Of a stretch of 64,000 bases of DNA, positions 7,399 to 18,154 are shown one piece after another. Position 1 is the stretch's first letter. Every line of letters begins with the position of its first letter. The notes below the pieces were generated by a model. The model did no database searches. It was not told the origin of the DNA and saw only the letters and a program-made list of their open reading frames with translations. The DNA comes from Vagococcus fessus (GTDB lineage: Bacteria > Bacillota > Bacilli > Lactobacillales > Vagococcaceae), in NCBI RefSeq assembly GCF_003987565.1, contig NZ_NGJY01000002.1, positions 248,001 to 312,000 of the forward strand. The letters are read 5' to 3'. The position numbers and the translations under genes were made by a program.

Positions 7399-10185
7399 TT
7401 ATTCAAATCCAACTTCGACAGCTTCTGGAAAGTTTTCTTCCACAATTGTTGCACAACGGTCACATAATGTTTCTAATTTCTCATGTGAACCTACATCTTC
7501 TTTAACGGCACGACAACGGGCACATGTTTCACCCGCAGCTTTTTCAACTAAGATAGACATACCTTCAAATTGAATTGCTTCAGCTGGAACTTCTGCCGTC
7601 ACATCAGCTACCTCTAATTGAGAAACAATTAATAATTGCTCTAAGTTAGAATCGATTGCTTTAATTAACATTGCCGTCGGTTCACTTGGGAAAATTGTTA
7701 ATTTCGCTTCAAATGATTTACCGATTAATTTAGCATTACGCGCTTCTTCTAACGCTTTAAGCGCATTGTCACGTAATGTCATAAACTCAGCCCAGTTACT
7801 CATTAAAACATCTTGATTAGGGAATTCTTGATACTCAGGCATTTCTGCTAACTGAACATAGCTCTCTTCCTCTTTCAAATGGCTCCAAATTTCTTCAGAT
7901 GTATGAACTAAGATCGGTGTCATTAATTTAGTTAATGTCACTAATGTTTCGTAGAATACAGTTTGCATGCAACGACGCTCATAGTTATCCTCTGCTTCAA
8001 TATAAACAACATCTTTAGCAAAGTCTAAGTAGAAAGCTGATAATTCATTGGTACAGAAATTAACGATTGCTTTATACACAGTTGGGAATGAGTAGTTTTC
8101 ATACCCTTCTTCTCTAATCGTTTTAACTAACTCATTTAAACGAACCATCAAGTATTTATCCACAGAACGTAACTCATCGTATGATACTGCATGAGAGTTT
8201 GGTTCAAAATCATTTGTGTTCGCTAATAAGAAACGCATTGTATTTCTGATTTTACGATACACTTCAGAAACTTGATTTAAGTTATCCATATCAACACGTA
8301 CATCAGACTCAGCATCGACACTGGCTACCCATAGACGGATAATATCGGCACCCATTTGCTTGATAACTTTATTAGGTTCAATTGTGTTACCTAATGATTT
8401 ACTTTGTTTACGGCCTTTTTGGTCCATGATAAAGCCTTGTGATAAGACTTGTTTATAAGGAGCCACACCATTGATAGCAACACTTGTTGTAATACTTGAA
8501 TTGAACCAACCACGATATTGGTCAGAACCTTCTAAGTATAAATCAGCAGGGAATGTTAAATCGTCACGTTGACGTAAAACAGCTTCATGTGATGAGCCTG
8601 AATCAAACCAAACATCCATGATATCATTTTCTTTTGTAAAGATACCATTTGGGCTACCTGGATGAGTAAAGCCTTCTGGTAATAACTCTTTAATATCACG
8701 CTCATACCAGCTATTGATACCTTCTTTAGCAAAGATTTGCGCTACATGTTCTACAGTTTCAGGAGTTAAGATAGCTTCTTCATTTTCAGCATAGAAAATT
8801 GGAAGTGGTACACCCCACGCACGTTGACGAGAAATAACCCAATCGCCACGGTCACGAACCATGTTATAAAGACGAGTTTTACCCCAAGGTAATACCCAAT
8901 CAACTTTTTCTACTTCACTTAAAATTTCGTCTCTGAATTTATCAATTGAAGCAAACCATTGTGGTGTTGCTCTAAAGATAACTGGTTTTTTAGTTCTCCA
9001 ATCATGTGGATAACTATGGGTAAAGAATTCTAATTTTAATAAAGCATTTTTTTCTGTTAATAACTCAGTAACCATTGGATTAGCTTTATCGTAGAAAATT
9101 CCTTCGAAACCAGGCGCTTCATCTGTATAACACCCACGAGCATCGACTGGTGATAAGATTTCTAACCCATATTTTTTACCAATTTGGTAATCGTCATCAC
9201 CATGACCTGGTGCCGTATGAACTAAACCAGTACCAGCATCAAGTGTAACATGATCCCCAACCATTACTAATGACTCACGGTCGTAGAATGGATGTTGTGC
9301 TGTCATCATATCCATGTCGCTACCTTTAATTTCAGATAAGACAGTCACTGTTTCCCAACCAATTTGTTCTGTCACAGTTTCTAACAATTCTTTAGCCACA
9401 ACAAATTTACGTCCGTCAGCTTCCACAATGTTATACACATACTCACCATTTACTGAGATACCTAAGTTAGCAGGTAACGTCCAAGGAGTTGTTGTCCAGA
9501 TTACAAATGATGTGTCAGTATCGATTAAGCCTTTACCATCTTTAACTGGGAAAGCAACATAGATAGAAGCAGATTTAACATCTTGGTATTCAATCTCAGC
9601 TTCAGCTAATGAGGATTCACTTGATGGTGACCAGTAAACTGGTTTTTGACCTTTATAGATATAGCCTTTTTCAGCCATTTTTCCGAATACACGAATTTGT
9701 TCTGCTACATATTCAGGTTGTAACGTGATGTAAGGTTTATCCCACTCACCAGTAACGCCTAAACGTTTGAAGTCATTACGCTGTGTATTGACTTGTTCCA
9801 TAGCGTATTCTTCACATAACGTTAAGTAGTCAGCACGTGACATTTCTTTACGTTTGATACCTTTTTTAGTTAACGCTTGTTCAATTGGAAGACCATGTGT
9901 ATCCCAACCAGGAACGTACGGTGCACGGAAACCTGACATTGATTTTGAACGGATGATAATATCTTTACTAATTTTATTTAAAGCATGACCTAAGTGAATG
10001 TTACCATTTGCATAAGGAGGTCCATCATGTAATACGAAAGTTGGTTTACCCTCATTCAATTTTTGGCGTTGTTGGTACATTTGATTTTCTTCCCACTCAG
10101 CTTGCCACGATTCTTCTCTTACTGGTAAATTACCGCGCATCGGAAAGTCTGTTTTACCCAGTTGTAATGTTTCTTTTAATTTCAT
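7399..10185 (-). CDS. ileS: isoleucine--tRNA ligase
   Basis: This 928-residue class I aminoacyl-tRNA synthetase charges tRNA-Ile. It has HLGH at residues 64-67 (HIGH motif) and a KMSKS-loop that reads KQSKS near codon positions encoded around 8395-8410. It has the editing domain, and a C-terminal Cys4 zinc site (CARC...CDRC). I use ATG 10185, giving the usual [12 protein letters not shown] beginning, rather than the in-frame TTG 21 bases upstream that lies within the ribosome-site region. Expression is controlled by a T-box leader. Confidence 0.96.
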   Translation of the reverse strand: MKLKETLQLGKTDFPMRGNLPVREESWQAEWEENQMYQQRQKLNEGKPTFVLHDGPPYANGNIHLGHALNKISKDIIIRSKSMSGFRAPYVPGWDTHGLPIEQALTKKGIKRKEMSRADYLTLCEEYAMEQVNTQRNDFKRLGVTGEWDKPYITLQPEYVAEQIRVFGKMAEKGYIYKGQKPVYWSPSSESSLAEAEIEYQDVKSASIYVAFPVKDGKGLIDTDTSFVIWTTTPWTLPANLGISVNGEYVYNIVEADGRKFVVAKELLETVTEQIGWETVTVLSEIKGSDMDMMTAQHPFYDRESLVMVGDHVTLDAGTGLVHTAPGHGDDDYQIGKKYGLEILSPVDARGCYTDEAPGFEGIFYDKANPMVTELLTEKNALLKLEFFTHSYPHDWRTKKPVIFRATPQWFASIDKFRDEILSEVEKVDWVLPWGKTRLYNMVRDRGDWVISRQRAWGVPLPIFYAENEEAILTPETVEHVAQIFAKEGINSWYERDIKELLPEGFTHPGSPNGIFTKENDIMDVWFDSGSSHEAVLRQRDDLTFPADLYLEGSDQYRGWFNSSITTSVAINGVAPYKQVLSQGFIMDQKGRKQSKSLGNTIEPNKVIKQMGADIIRLWVASVDAESDVRVDMDNLNQVSEVYRKIRNTMRFLLANTNDFEPNSHAVSYDELRSVDKYLMVRLNELVKTIREEGYENYSFPTVYKAIVNFCTNELSAFYLDFAKDVVYIEAEDNYERRCMQTVFYETLVTLTKLMTPILVHTSEEIWSHLKEEESYVQLAEMPEYQEFPNQDVLMSNWAEFMTLRDNALKALEEARNAKLIGKSFEAKLTIFPSEPTAMLIKAIDSNLEQLLIVSQLEVADVTAEVPAEAIQFEGMSILVEKAAGETCARCRAVKEDVGSHEKLETLCDRCATIVEENFPEAVEVGFE

Positions 10186-10218
10186 TTTTTTCCAACTCCC
10201 TCTCAAATTTTATCTATG

Positions 10219-10447
10219 AAAAAAACACTCCGCCCCATAAAGGGACGAAGTGCTCGTGTTACCACCCAGATTTAGAAAGATTAATACTAATCTTTCCCTC
10301 AAGTTATTCGTAACGAGAATAACACGTTAATCACTACTCTAGTTCATGATTAAATCTAGTAAAGGATCTTTCTAAGAGGTAGGGTCTATTGCACTTTCAC
10401 TATCTGCAACTCGCTTTAAGAATACCTATTAGCTTTTCTGTTTTACT
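10219..10447 (-). promoter_or_regulatory. T-box riboswitch leader of ileS
   Basis: Read on the minus strand, the leader has a Stem I region with AGCGAG and GATAGTGAAAG elements, and a 9-bp stem-loop (about 10274-10296). The T-box core TGGGTGGTAACACG is at 10255-10268. An 11-bp terminator stem (10226-10236 with 10242-10252) is followed by seven T. Uncharged tRNA-Ile binding would favour the antiterminator. A candidate Ile specifier codon ATC is at 10365-10367 (inference). The leader starts directly at the divIVA stop codon. Confidence 0.92.
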
Positions 10448-11287
10448 TTAAACCTTTTTACGGTTTTTACGATTCAAGTTCATAGCTTCTTGCATTGCTT
10501 TAGAACCTTTAACTTCTTTTTTTTCTTCTTCTTTAACTTCTTCTTTTGTAGAGTCTGTTTTTATTTCTTCTTTAACAGTTTCTACAACTTTGTCAGCTTT
10601 CACTTCAACTTCTTTAGTTGCATTATCTTTAACTTCAACTTTTTCTTCAGTTAGAACTGCTTCAGCAGCTGTTTCTGGCGCTTTATTCTCAGTTTGTTTG
10701 GCTTCATTATCTAAAACTTTTTTTACTTCTTGGTGGTCCTCACCAATGTAAGCTGAGAATGGTAATAATAAACTATCCCAATCTTTAGCATTAACAATCT
10801 CTAACTGAGACTCTAACATTAGAGACAATTTACGGTGGAATTCTTTAGTTTTTGTTTTTAATTCATCTGTTTCTTTAGCTAAAACAGTTGCTCTTGTTTG
10901 AGCATTTGTAATAATTTCATTTGCTTTACGTTTAGCTTCAGAAACTGTCGTTTCAGCTTCTTCATTTGAACGACGTAAAATTTCAGCTGATGTTGAATTA
11001 GCTGTATTTAAAGTTAATTCTGATTCTTTTTCTGCTGAATCTTTTAATTTATCAGCAGTATCTTGTGCAACAATGATTGATTGGTTTAATGCATCTTTTA
11101 ATTCGTTGAAATAAGTTAATTTCTCGTTAGCATGTTTTAATGCTTTTTCAGTTTCTTTCTTTTCTCTTAACGTTGCTTCAAAATCTTCAATGATTTGATC
11201 TAGGAAATCATCTACTTCATCTTGATTATAACCACGCATTTTGTTTGAAAAAGTTTTATTTTTAATATCGATTGGACTTAATGCCAT
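10448..11287 (-). CDS. divIVA: cell-division/polarity protein DivIVA
   Basis: This 279-residue protein has the conserved N-terminal lipid-binding domain (LSPIDIKNKTF and MRGYNQDEVDDFLDQI, residues 3-33), followed by a long coiled coil to about residue 165. DivIVA oligomers mark negatively curved membrane at septa and poles. The C-terminal 90 residues are a Lys/Glu/Val-rich, low-complexity tail ending in a basic stretch. It is the last gene of the dcw cluster, right after ylmH. Confidence 0.94.
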   Translation of the reverse strand: MALSPIDIKNKTFSNKMRGYNQDEVDDFLDQIIEDFEATLREKKETEKALKHANEKLTYFNELKDALNQSIIVAQDTADKLKDSAEKESELTLNTANSTSAEILRRSNEEAETTVSEAKRKANEIITNAQTRATVLAKETDELKTKTKEFHRKLSLMLESQLEIVNAKDWDSLLLPFSAYIGEDHQEVKKVLDNEAKQTENKAPETAAEAVLTEEKVEVKDNATKEVEVKADKVVETVKEEIKTDSTKEEVKEEEKKEVKGSKAMQEAMNLNRKNRKKV

Positions 11288-11305
11288 ATTACTTCACCTC
11301 ATATT

Positions 11306-12088
11306 TTATTTTCTTAACATTCCTACTTGTAATCTTATACGTTCTTTTTTAGTTTTACCTTCTATTTCTCGGATCTGAATCCTACCAAATCCCCTAATAG
11401 ATACTATATCCAAATGCTCTAAAAGAAAATCAATTCTACTTATTTCTGTCCAATTAATTTTTACTTTTCCACTTTCAATTAAAAGTTTAGAACGTTGTCT
11501 GGAAATGTTGAATGCTGATGCAATAACTGTATCTAATCTCATAGATGTCACTGTCATCATTTCTATTTCCCAACTATCCTTAGGTTCAACCATTTGTGTG
11601 TAGTCGCATTCTTTAAGTTTGACTGATAGTTTCCCGATTTTATCTAATTGTGATGTCACATAATGAGCCATTTCTTTTTTTATAAAAAGTTGCCATCTCG
11701 CACCATCAGAGATAATATCTCCAAAAAATTCACGTTTCAATCCTGTACTTATTAATGTTCCCAATATTTTACCATGTGATAAACTACCAAATTTTGTTGG
11801 ATAACTTATTTCATAAAGTTCAATATCAAAATCATCATTTGTTGCTTCATAATAATTAGGGTAAATCAAAACACGTCTTCTCTCTGCTGTTTCATACCCT
11901 CCATAAAACATTAATTCTAATTCACCTCTTGCTTTAACAAGAGTTTCAAGAATGAATGCCTGTCTTGGATCTAAAAAATCAGTTAAGTATGGCGTATACT
12001 GACTATCTACCTGTTCAATCCAGTTGCCTACCATATCAACAAAAGGATGTTCATCTTTACGAAAATGCTGGTACACATTAACATTCAT
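11306..12088 (-). CDS. ylmH: S4-domain RNA-binding protein YlmH
   Basis: This 260-residue protein has the YlmH arrangement: an N-terminal alpha/beta domain and a C-terminal S4 domain (about 180-250, with RQRSKLLIESGKVKIN). YlmH-type proteins bind ribosomal large-subunit complexes and are linked to rescue of stalled nascent chains; the genes sit by convention in the division cluster. I chose ATG 12088 because an AAAGGG site lies upstream of it; an in-frame ATG 18 bases earlier has no such site. Confidence 0.88.
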   Translation of the reverse strand: MNVNVYQHFRKDEHPFVDMVGNWIEQVDSQYTPYLTDFLDPRQAFILETLVKARGELELMFYGGYETAERRRVLIYPNYYEATNDDFDIELYEISYPTKFGSLSHGKILGTLISTGLKREFFGDIISDGARWQLFIKKEMAHYVTSQLDKIGKLSVKLKECDYTQMVEPKDSWEIEMMTVTSMRLDTVIASAFNISRQRSKLLIESGKVKINWTEISRIDFLLEHLDIVSIRGFGRIQIREIEGKTKKERIRLQVGMLRK

Positions 12089-12123
12089 AGAGTCACACCC
12101 TTTCATAGTTTAATTATAACACC

Positions 12124-12399
12124 TTAAAAAATATAGTATAGTTTCACAATTAATCTTACGACAAACTCTGTCCCGAAATTTAATGCTAACAAGGCAACCA
12201 TGATAGAAAAGCTTATACCTCCGAAATTCAAGTTAAGACGGTCAAAAATACGTAAATATGGATCACATATTTTAGATAAAAATCGTCCTAATGATGAATC
12301 ATAGGCTCCAGGAAACCAGGATAATAGAGCATAAATAACAAGTGCTCCTGAATATAATTCAGAAACTAGACGAATAAAACTAATCAAATTGATAATCAT
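12124..12399 (-). CDS. ylmG: YggT/YlmG family membrane protein
   Basis: This 91-residue protein has two hydrophobic segments (about residues 5-30 and 64-88) flanking a PYLRIFDRLN loop, as in YggT family proteins (PF02325). The exact biochemical role is not settled; in Gram-positives it lies next to sepF and is implicated in division or membrane organisation. It ends 36 bases before the ylmH start. Confidence 0.9.
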   Translation of the reverse strand: MIINLISFIRLVSELYSGALVIYALLSWFPGAYDSSLGRFLSKICDPYLRIFDRLNLNFGGISFSIMVALLALNFGTEFVVRLIVKLYYIF

Positions 12400-12413
12400 G
12401 CAACCACTTCCTT

Positions 12414-13178
12414 CTAATACTCTTTAAATTGTGTTTCTAATAAGCTCTTAGCTGTTGCACTATCAATTTCTGTATTTGGCGGTGTACAAATAAATATTTC
12501 GCCGCCCAAACGTTGAATGTCACCATCTAAAGCAAATACTGCACCTGTAAGGAAGTCAACAATCCTTCTAGCTTGACTCTCATCAACTAAATGGAAGTTT
12601 ACAATCGCAATTTCATTTCTGAAAATACATTGAGCAATAGTTTTTGATTCTGTATATGTTCTTGGTTCTAAAATAGATACTTTTTTCACAATATTGTCAC
12701 CCGATGCCTCTGATTGAGTTTTTTTAGCCATAGCTGGTCTTTCTGATTTAACTGAATCAACACGTACATTTTCATATGTTTCTTCAACTCTAGCAGATCG
12801 TGTTGGTTGAACAGGAGTTTCTTGAGTAGCTTGTGCTTGAACACCCTCTTGAGGTAGTCTTACATTCTCTCTCAAAACGTCATCTTGGTAAACTGGTGCT
12901 GTTTTTACCGGTTTGGTATTCTTTTGTTTACCTTTTGCAGCCTGACTAATACGTGACATTCTCGTCTCTCTAATCGCTTCTTCTCTAACTGGAGCTTCGG
13001 CATTTGGAACTGGAATACGTGTATTTTCAGCTACAATATTTGTTGTTTGTTGCTGTCTATTTTCTGGAATTTGGCGGTGGTTAAATTGCGGATTTGTTTG
13101 CATTTCTTGATCTTCAGCAAGACCAAAGAAATCCGTCATTTTCTGAAACTTCTCCTTCGCTACTGTCACAAATGTCAT
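12414..13178 (-). CDS. sepF: cell-division protein SepF
   Basis: This 254-residue SepF has an N-terminal amphipathic helix (residues about 4-20, KEKFQKMTDFFGL) for membrane binding. A long Gln/Arg/Pro-rich linker (about 25-165) looks disordered. The C-terminal SepF domain (about 168-250) polymerises into arcs and binds the FtsZ tail. The linker makes it longer than the roughly 150-residue Bacillus protein. It is placed between ylmE and ylmG as in other Firmicutes. Confidence 0.93.
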   Translation of the reverse strand: MTFVTVAKEKFQKMTDFFGLAEDQEMQTNPQFNHRQIPENRQQQTTNIVAENTRIPVPNAEAPVREEAIRETRMSRISQAAKGKQKNTKPVKTAPVYQDDVLRENVRLPQEGVQAQATQETPVQPTRSARVEETYENVRVDSVKSERPAMAKKTQSEASGDNIVKKVSILEPRTYTESKTIAQCIFRNEIAIVNFHLVDESQARRIVDFLTGAVFALDGDIQRLGGEIFICTPPNTEIDSATAKSLLETQFKEY

Positions 13179-13195
13179 TTATATTTCCCTCTACT

Positions 13196-13888
13196 TTATA
13201 TATAGTCTTTGAAAAAAGCTGTTCCTATTCTAACATAAGTTGAACCTGATTTTATTGCAAGCTCATAATCATTGCTCATCCCCATACTTAATTCAGTACA
13301 AGGGGCATGGTCTAATTCCAATTCTCTGATTTCGTTGCATTTTAAAGCTAATTCGTCAAAATAGTATTTAATTTCAACTTCTGTAGCATCTTTAGGAGCC
13401 ATTGTCATTAAACCAACAATTTTAATTTTATCATACTTTTCAATACTTTTGATAAACTTAATTGTATCTTCTATGATTAATCCATGTTTCGACTCTTCAT
13501 TTGACACGTTCACTTGAACAAAACACTTAATTGTTTGCGTTGCGTGTTTTTGAATTTCTTCTGCTAATTTCAAACTATCCAAAGCATGAAAGTAATCAAT
13601 TGAGTTGATTACTTTCTTTACTTTTCTACGTTGTAGCGTTCCAATTAAATGCCATTCAATCTTATTCTCTTGAAAATAAAGTTGTTTTTCTAATAAACTG
13701 TCTACCCTATTCTCTGCAAATTTATTAACACCTAGCTCTAGCAATGGTGCCGCAACTTCAGAACTAACAGATTTAGTCACTGCAAGCATTGCCACGTCTT
13801 TGGTATTACGACCAACTGATTGGCACGCTTGATCTATAGTCTTCTGAATACTGCCGACGTTTTTCTCAAGCTTACTCAATTCAGTCAA
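13196..13888 (-). CDS. ylmE: YggS/YlmE family pyridoxal-phosphate homeostasis protein
   Basis: This 230-residue single-domain alanine-racemase-like TIM barrel binds PLP. The PLP lysine region is MLAVTKSV (about 34-41). Also visible are WHLIGTLQRRKVK (near 80-92), FVQVNVSNEESKHG and GLMTMAP. The family buffers PLP and has no known catalytic turnover. It starts 3 bases after ftsZ stops, so it is co-translated. Confidence 0.92.
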   Translation of the reverse strand: MTELSKLEKNVGSIQKTIDQACQSVGRNTKDVAMLAVTKSVSSEVAAPLLELGVNKFAENRVDSLLEKQLYFQENKIEWHLIGTLQRRKVKKVINSIDYFHALDSLKLAEEIQKHATQTIKCFVQVNVSNEESKHGLIIEDTIKFIKSIEKYDKIKIVGLMTMAPKDATEVEIKYYFDELALKCNEIRELELDHAPCTELSMGMSNDYELAIKSGSTYVRIGTAFFKDYI

Positions 13889-13891
13889 CTC

Positions 13892-15163
13892 CTATCTTTT
13901 TCTACGGAAAAATGCTGGTGTGTTTAATTCTTCATCATCTTGTTCTGATGCTTTAGAAAAACTATCAAATTCTTTTTTTTCTATTTTTTCGTTTTGAGGT
14001 TCTTCTACACGACCTCTATGATTTGGTTCACGTCTGATATCCCAATCACCAAAGGCACTTTTTTCTTCTTCATGTGCATCAGGCACTACCGGATCCATTG
14101 AAACTGTTGGTCTTGATAGTGGCTCAGTGACTGATGAATTAGTTGTTGATTGTGTTAATGGTGTTGTTTGACGTGTTTGAGTACGAGTGCTTTTAGATTC
14201 TCTTCTTGTTGGGTCGATTCCTGTAGCGATAACTGTTACAACAATTTCATCTTTAAGATCTTCATTGATAGATGTACCTAGGATAATATTTACATCACCA
14301 TCAGCAGCATGCGTTACAATATCAGACGCATCTTGCGCTTCGAATAATGTCATATCTAATCCACCCGTGATATTTAATAACACTTGCTCTGCGCCAGCTA
14401 TTGATGTTTCTAATAATGGTGAAGAAATAGCTTGTTTAGTCGCTTGAATAACACGATCTTCACCTGTTGCAGAACCAATACCCATAAGAGCAGTTCCTTG
14501 GTTTTCCATAACAGTTTTTACATCAGCAAAATCCAGGTTTACGTAACCAGGTGCTGTAATTAAATCTGAAATCCCTTGAACCCCTTGTCTTAATACATTA
14601 TCAGCTTCTCTGAAAGCTTCTAAAATAGGAGTTTTTTTATCTACTACTTCTAATAAACGGTTGTTTGAAATAATTAGTAATGTATCCACATTTTCTTTTA
14701 AATCTGAAATACCTTCGGCAGCATAGCGACCACGTTTTGGTCCTTCAAAACTAAATGGACGTGTCACAACACCTACTGTTAAAGCACCTAATTCTTTAGC
14801 GATACGAGCAACCTCTGGAGCAGCTCCAGTACCAGTACCACCACCCATACCAGCAGTGATAAAAATCATATCTGCTCCGCTTAAGGCATCTTGTAACATT
14901 GTTTCACTTTCTTCGGCAGCTTTTTTACCAATTTCAGGCTGCGAACCTGCTCCTAACCCCCTCGTATACTTAGGTCCTAATTGAATAACTGTTTCTGCTT
15001 TACTATCTTTAAGCGCTTGAACATCAGTATTAGCAACGATGAACTCAACACCTTTAACATTTTCTTCGATCATACGATTAACAGCGTTACCACCGCCACC
15101 ACCGACACCTATTACTTTGATTACTGCACCACTATCCATAGTGCTATCTATTGAAAATTCCAT
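13892..15163 (-). CDS. ftsZ: cell-division GTPase FtsZ
   Basis: This 423-residue tubulin homologue forms the cytokinetic ring. GTP-binding features are [13 protein letters not shown] (19-31) and the tubulin signature GGGTGTG (107-113). The T7-loop region is intact. After about residue 318 comes a charged, Ser/Thr-rich linker, then the C-terminal conserved peptide TPAFFRRKR that binds FtsA, SepF and other partners. It is downstream of ftsA and shares its promoter. Confidence 0.97.
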   Translation of the reverse strand: MEFSIDSTMDSGAVIKVIGVGGGGGNAVNRMIEENVKGVEFIVANTDVQALKDSKAETVIQLGPKYTRGLGAGSQPEIGKKAAEESETMLQDALSGADMIFITAGMGGGTGTGAAPEVARIAKELGALTVGVVTRPFSFEGPKRGRYAAEGISDLKENVDTLLIISNNRLLEVVDKKTPILEAFREADNVLRQGVQGISDLITAPGYVNLDFADVKTVMENQGTALMGIGSATGEDRVIQATKQAISSPLLETSIAGAEQVLLNITGGLDMTLFEAQDASDIVTHAADGDVNIILGTSINEDLKDEIVVTVIATGIDPTRRESKSTRTQTRQTTPLTQSTTNSSVTEPLSRPTVSMDPVVPDAHEEEKSAFGDWDIRREPNHRGRVEEPQNEKIEKKEFDSFSKASEQDDEELNTPAFFRRKR

Positions 15164-15183
15164 ATTTAAAATCCTCCTAATTC

Positions 15184-16557
15184 TTAGTCAAAAATATTTG
15201 AAAGGAAACCTTTTAACTTCTCTTTTACGTTGTCACCTTTGGTTTCAGTATTACCTAAAAACTCTTCATCTGTCTGATTGTATTCACTATACTCTTGAAC
15301 AGGTGCAGCTTGTTGTATTTGTTGTGACTGCTGAGCTGGTTGAGCTTTCTGAATAACTGGTCTAACATCAGGGGTTGCCATGACTGGACGTCTTTCACCC
15401 ATGATTGCAGAGTTAGCTAAACGGTGAATTTCACTTAGTCTTGAACCATACTCAACAATGCTTATAGCATTTGAAAATATTGGATTTCTTAAACCCATAT
15501 GATTTGGCACATACAATCTCACTTGACGATCAAAAATATCTGTAGCCAATTCTACAACACCAGGAATTCCAGCATTACCTCCCGTTAAAACAATACCACC
15601 TGGTAAGTTCAACGCTTCAATTTGCTCTAACATATCTTTAGATTTGCTGAAGATTTGTTCCATTCTTGCTTCGATGATTTCTGATAAGTAACGTTCGTCT
15701 ACTTTAACAGCTTCACTTTTTCCAATAACATCTACTGGGAATTCTTCTTGTTCAGATGTACGTTCTGGATAAGCATCACCATAATTAATTTTTAAAGCTT
15801 CTGCATTATTAAGTGATGTATTCAATACAACTGAGATATCTTTTGAAATAAATTCGCCACCTTCTTGTTCAACGTGTGCAAATTTCAAATCATGATCATA
15901 AATAACAGCTGTCGTTGTCTGACCGCCACCCATGTCAATTACAATTGTTCCAAAGTCTTTTTCACCATCTGATAGAATTGACTCTGTCAAAGCAAGTGGT
16001 GTAATGACAAGTTCAGCAATTTGAAGACCAGCTTTTTCAACACACTTACGTATGTTATGAACAATCGTCTTAGGTCCTGTATAAACAACACCACTCATGT
16101 CCAGACGTACACCAATCATGCCACGAGGATCTTTAATTCCTTCAAAACCATCTACTTTAAATTCTTTAGGTACGATAGCCACAATTTGTCTTTCTGGCGG
16201 AGTTGAACGTACAATTGCTGCTGCTGATACTTTTCTTACATCTTCATCTGTAATTTCTTTTGCTTCTGTATTAACTGCAATCATACCTTCGCATGATTCT
16301 ACTTGTAATAAATTAGCTGGTAAGCCTACATTTACATTTCTAATCTTAATCCCTGATTTTTCTTCAGCTTGTGAAATTGCTCGAGTTATTGATGCTGCTG
16401 CATTGTCAATATCTGTCACTATCCCTCTGCTCAAACCTTCTGATTTTGCGTTACCTACACCAATTATATTAATTTGTCCTTCTATGTATTCAGCAACTAC
16501 AACCTTAACTGATGTAGTACCTATATCAAGACCAACATAAATACCTGTTTTTGCCAT
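15184..16557 (-). CDS. ftsA: cell-division protein FtsA
   Basis: This 457-residue actin-fold ATPase tethers FtsZ to the membrane. It has phosphate-1 [12 protein letters not shown] (8-19), phosphate-2 [10 protein letters not shown] and the adenosine motif [11 protein letters not shown]. The C-terminal end [14 protein letters not shown] is the amphipathic membrane-targeting helix. A Gln-rich spacer precedes that helix. The ATG follows AGGAGGG, and a promoter lies about 95 bp upstream. Confidence 0.97.
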   Translation of the reverse strand: MAKTGIYVGLDIGTTSVKVVVAEYIEGQINIIGVGNAKSEGLSRGIVTDIDNAAASITRAISQAEEKSGIKIRNVNVGLPANLLQVESCEGMIAVNTEAKEITDEDVRKVSAAAIVRSTPPERQIVAIVPKEFKVDGFEGIKDPRGMIGVRLDMSGVVYTGPKTIVHNIRKCVEKAGLQIAELVITPLALTESILSDGEKDFGTIVIDMGGGQTTTAVIYDHDLKFAHVEQEGGEFISKDISVVLNTSLNNAEALKINYGDAYPERTSEQEEFPVDVIGKSEAVKVDERYLSEIIEARMEQIFSKSKDMLEQIEALNLPGGIVLTGGNAGIPGVVELATDIFDRQVRLYVPNHMGLRNPIFSNAISIVEYGSRLSEIHRLANSAIMGERRPVMATPDVRPVIQKAQPAQQSQQIQQAAPVQEYSEYNQTDEEFLGNTETKGDNVKEKLKGFLSNIFD

Positions 16558-16650
16558 GATAGGTCGTCCCTCCTATTAACTTCTTTTCTTATACAAGTCA
16601 TTTTTATTATTTATCTATTATTTACTGAGATTTTAACCCATCTTCCTATA

Positions 16651-16678
16651 ATTTTACCATAAAAAGCTCGCATTTCAA
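16651..16678 (-). promoter_or_regulatory. internal promoter before ftsA
   Basis: On the minus strand, TTGAAA (16673-16678) and TAAAAT (16651-16656) have a 16-bp spacer ending in TGg, an extended -10. It sits in the 199-bp gap between divIB and ftsA and would allow ftsAZ expression independent of the mraZ end. Confidence 0.72.
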
Positions 16679-16756
16679 AAGAAGATTCTATGATATTACT
16701 TAATTTATTATTATAGGTTGATATTTTATAGTTCAGTTACTAACTCAAAACTTTGT

Positions 16757-18136
16757 TTATTCATCTAGAGCGGCGCCTTCGTTGTATTCAGCTATTGAAT
16801 TTTCAGAATCATCTTCCTCAATTAGTTCACCAGCACCATTTTCCTTCAAGTCGTTTAACCAATCCTCATACACCATCTTTTCAATAGATTGGTTAGCAGG
16901 TGTGTCCTCTTTTTTAGGTTGTTGACCCTCTACTTCTCCTTCAACTAGAGTTTTTTCAGTTTTCGGAAGATTTTCTTGTGGAATAACATTACCATTTTCA
17001 TCAAACACTGGTTCTTGTTCATCTGCTGATACTTTCCCCTCAACAGGCTGCTCCCCAGATGCCGCCTCTTTTTCTGCTTCTTCTTTAGCAATTGAATCAA
17101 AACTTCGTGAGAATATACCTGCTTCCATATCAATCAAGCTCGGTTCTGTTATTTCCTTGGCTACACCATTATAATATTTAATTTTCTTATGAAAATCTTG
17201 TGATGATGCAACCACTTTATTCTTATCATTCATGTTAATCATCAATAAATACTCATTATCTTTAGTCGGTGCTGATGTTATATCTACAATCTTTTCTTTG
17301 ACATCCATCGGTACCTTTTGATAATTTTTAATAAATTCTACAAGGGCATTGCCTTCTTTAAACCCAATTAAAATTGGAAATGACTTTTGTAGCCCTTGAT
17401 CTTTATCTTTAATTATCGTTCCATTTTCAAGAATAGGATAAAGTTCTTTCCCTTCTTTCAAATAAGCTACTTCTTCAAACTCTTCAACCTCTAACTTAAT
17501 ACTATTAATCCCTTTTAATGATTTCTCAACATTTTTTATTCTAGGATTACTCTCTTTTATCTTTTTCTCCAATCTCTTATCGCCATAAACTTCCCAAATA
17601 AAATCAGAGCTCGAAAGATTCAAAGATGACACCACTTTATCTTTAGACGCCAATCTAGTCCCCGTTACATAGACTTTGCTCACCTTACTTAATGGTGAAA
17701 TATAATACATCAAACTCAGTGCACCAATTCCAAAAACACCAACTATCGCAACAAGGCGACGTTTTAAGCGTTTTTGTCTAGTTTCTTTCATTTTAGGTAA
17801 GCGGTCTGCAAATGAAACTGACTTTGGTAGTTCCTTGATAGAACTCTCATTTTCATCCGGTTCCTCTGACTGCTCTTGTTCTTTTATTTTTACTTTTTTG
17901 GCTTTTCTATTGAGAACTAGTTTCAATTTAGATTTGTTATTTACTTGATCTGATTCTTCATTATCATTTTCCGAATCAATGGGTTGTTGATCTTTATTTG
18001 AGGCCCCATCTTGTTCAGATTCATCCACGACTTCTTCCTTTAGTGACTCTAAATATTTTTGATTTTCTATTTGCCACGGCGTTAATTCTTCTTCAATTTC
18101 AGAAGGTAGTTTATTATTTGGTTCATCCTTATCCAC
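16757..18136 (-). CDS. divIB: cell-division protein DivIB/FtsQ
   Basis: This 459-residue bitopic division protein has a long acidic cytoplasmic N-terminus (about 1-120) and one transmembrane helix (about 127-148). A POTRA/beta domain follows (about 150-340), then a Glu-rich extracellular tail (about 355-459). It forms a complex with FtsL and DivIC that links the ring to septal peptidoglycan synthesis. Both low-complexity ends are long compared with the Bacillus protein. It is the last gene before the ftsA promoter region. Confidence 0.92.
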   Translation of the reverse strand: MDKDEPNNKLPSEIEEELTPWQIENQKYLESLKEEVVDESEQDGASNKDQQPIDSENDNEESDQVNNKSKLKLVLNRKAKKVKIKEQEQSEEPDENESSIKELPKSVSFADRLPKMKETRQKRLKRRLVAIVGVFGIGALSLMYYISPLSKVSKVYVTGTRLASKDKVVSSLNLSSSDFIWEVYGDKRLEKKIKESNPRIKNVEKSLKGINSIKLEVEEFEEVAYLKEGKELYPILENGTIIKDKDQGLQKSFPILIGFKEGNALVEFIKNYQKVPMDVKEKIVDITSAPTKDNEYLLMINMNDKNKVVASSQDFHKKIKYYNGVAKEITEPSLIDMEAGIFSRSFDSIAKEEAEKEAASGEQPVEGKVSADEQEPVFDENGNVIPQENLPKTEKTLVEGEVEGQQPKKEDTPANQSIEKMVYEDWLNDLKENGAGELIEEDDSENSIAEYNEGAALDE

Positions 18137-18154
18137 AGACTAGCCTCCTTCACA

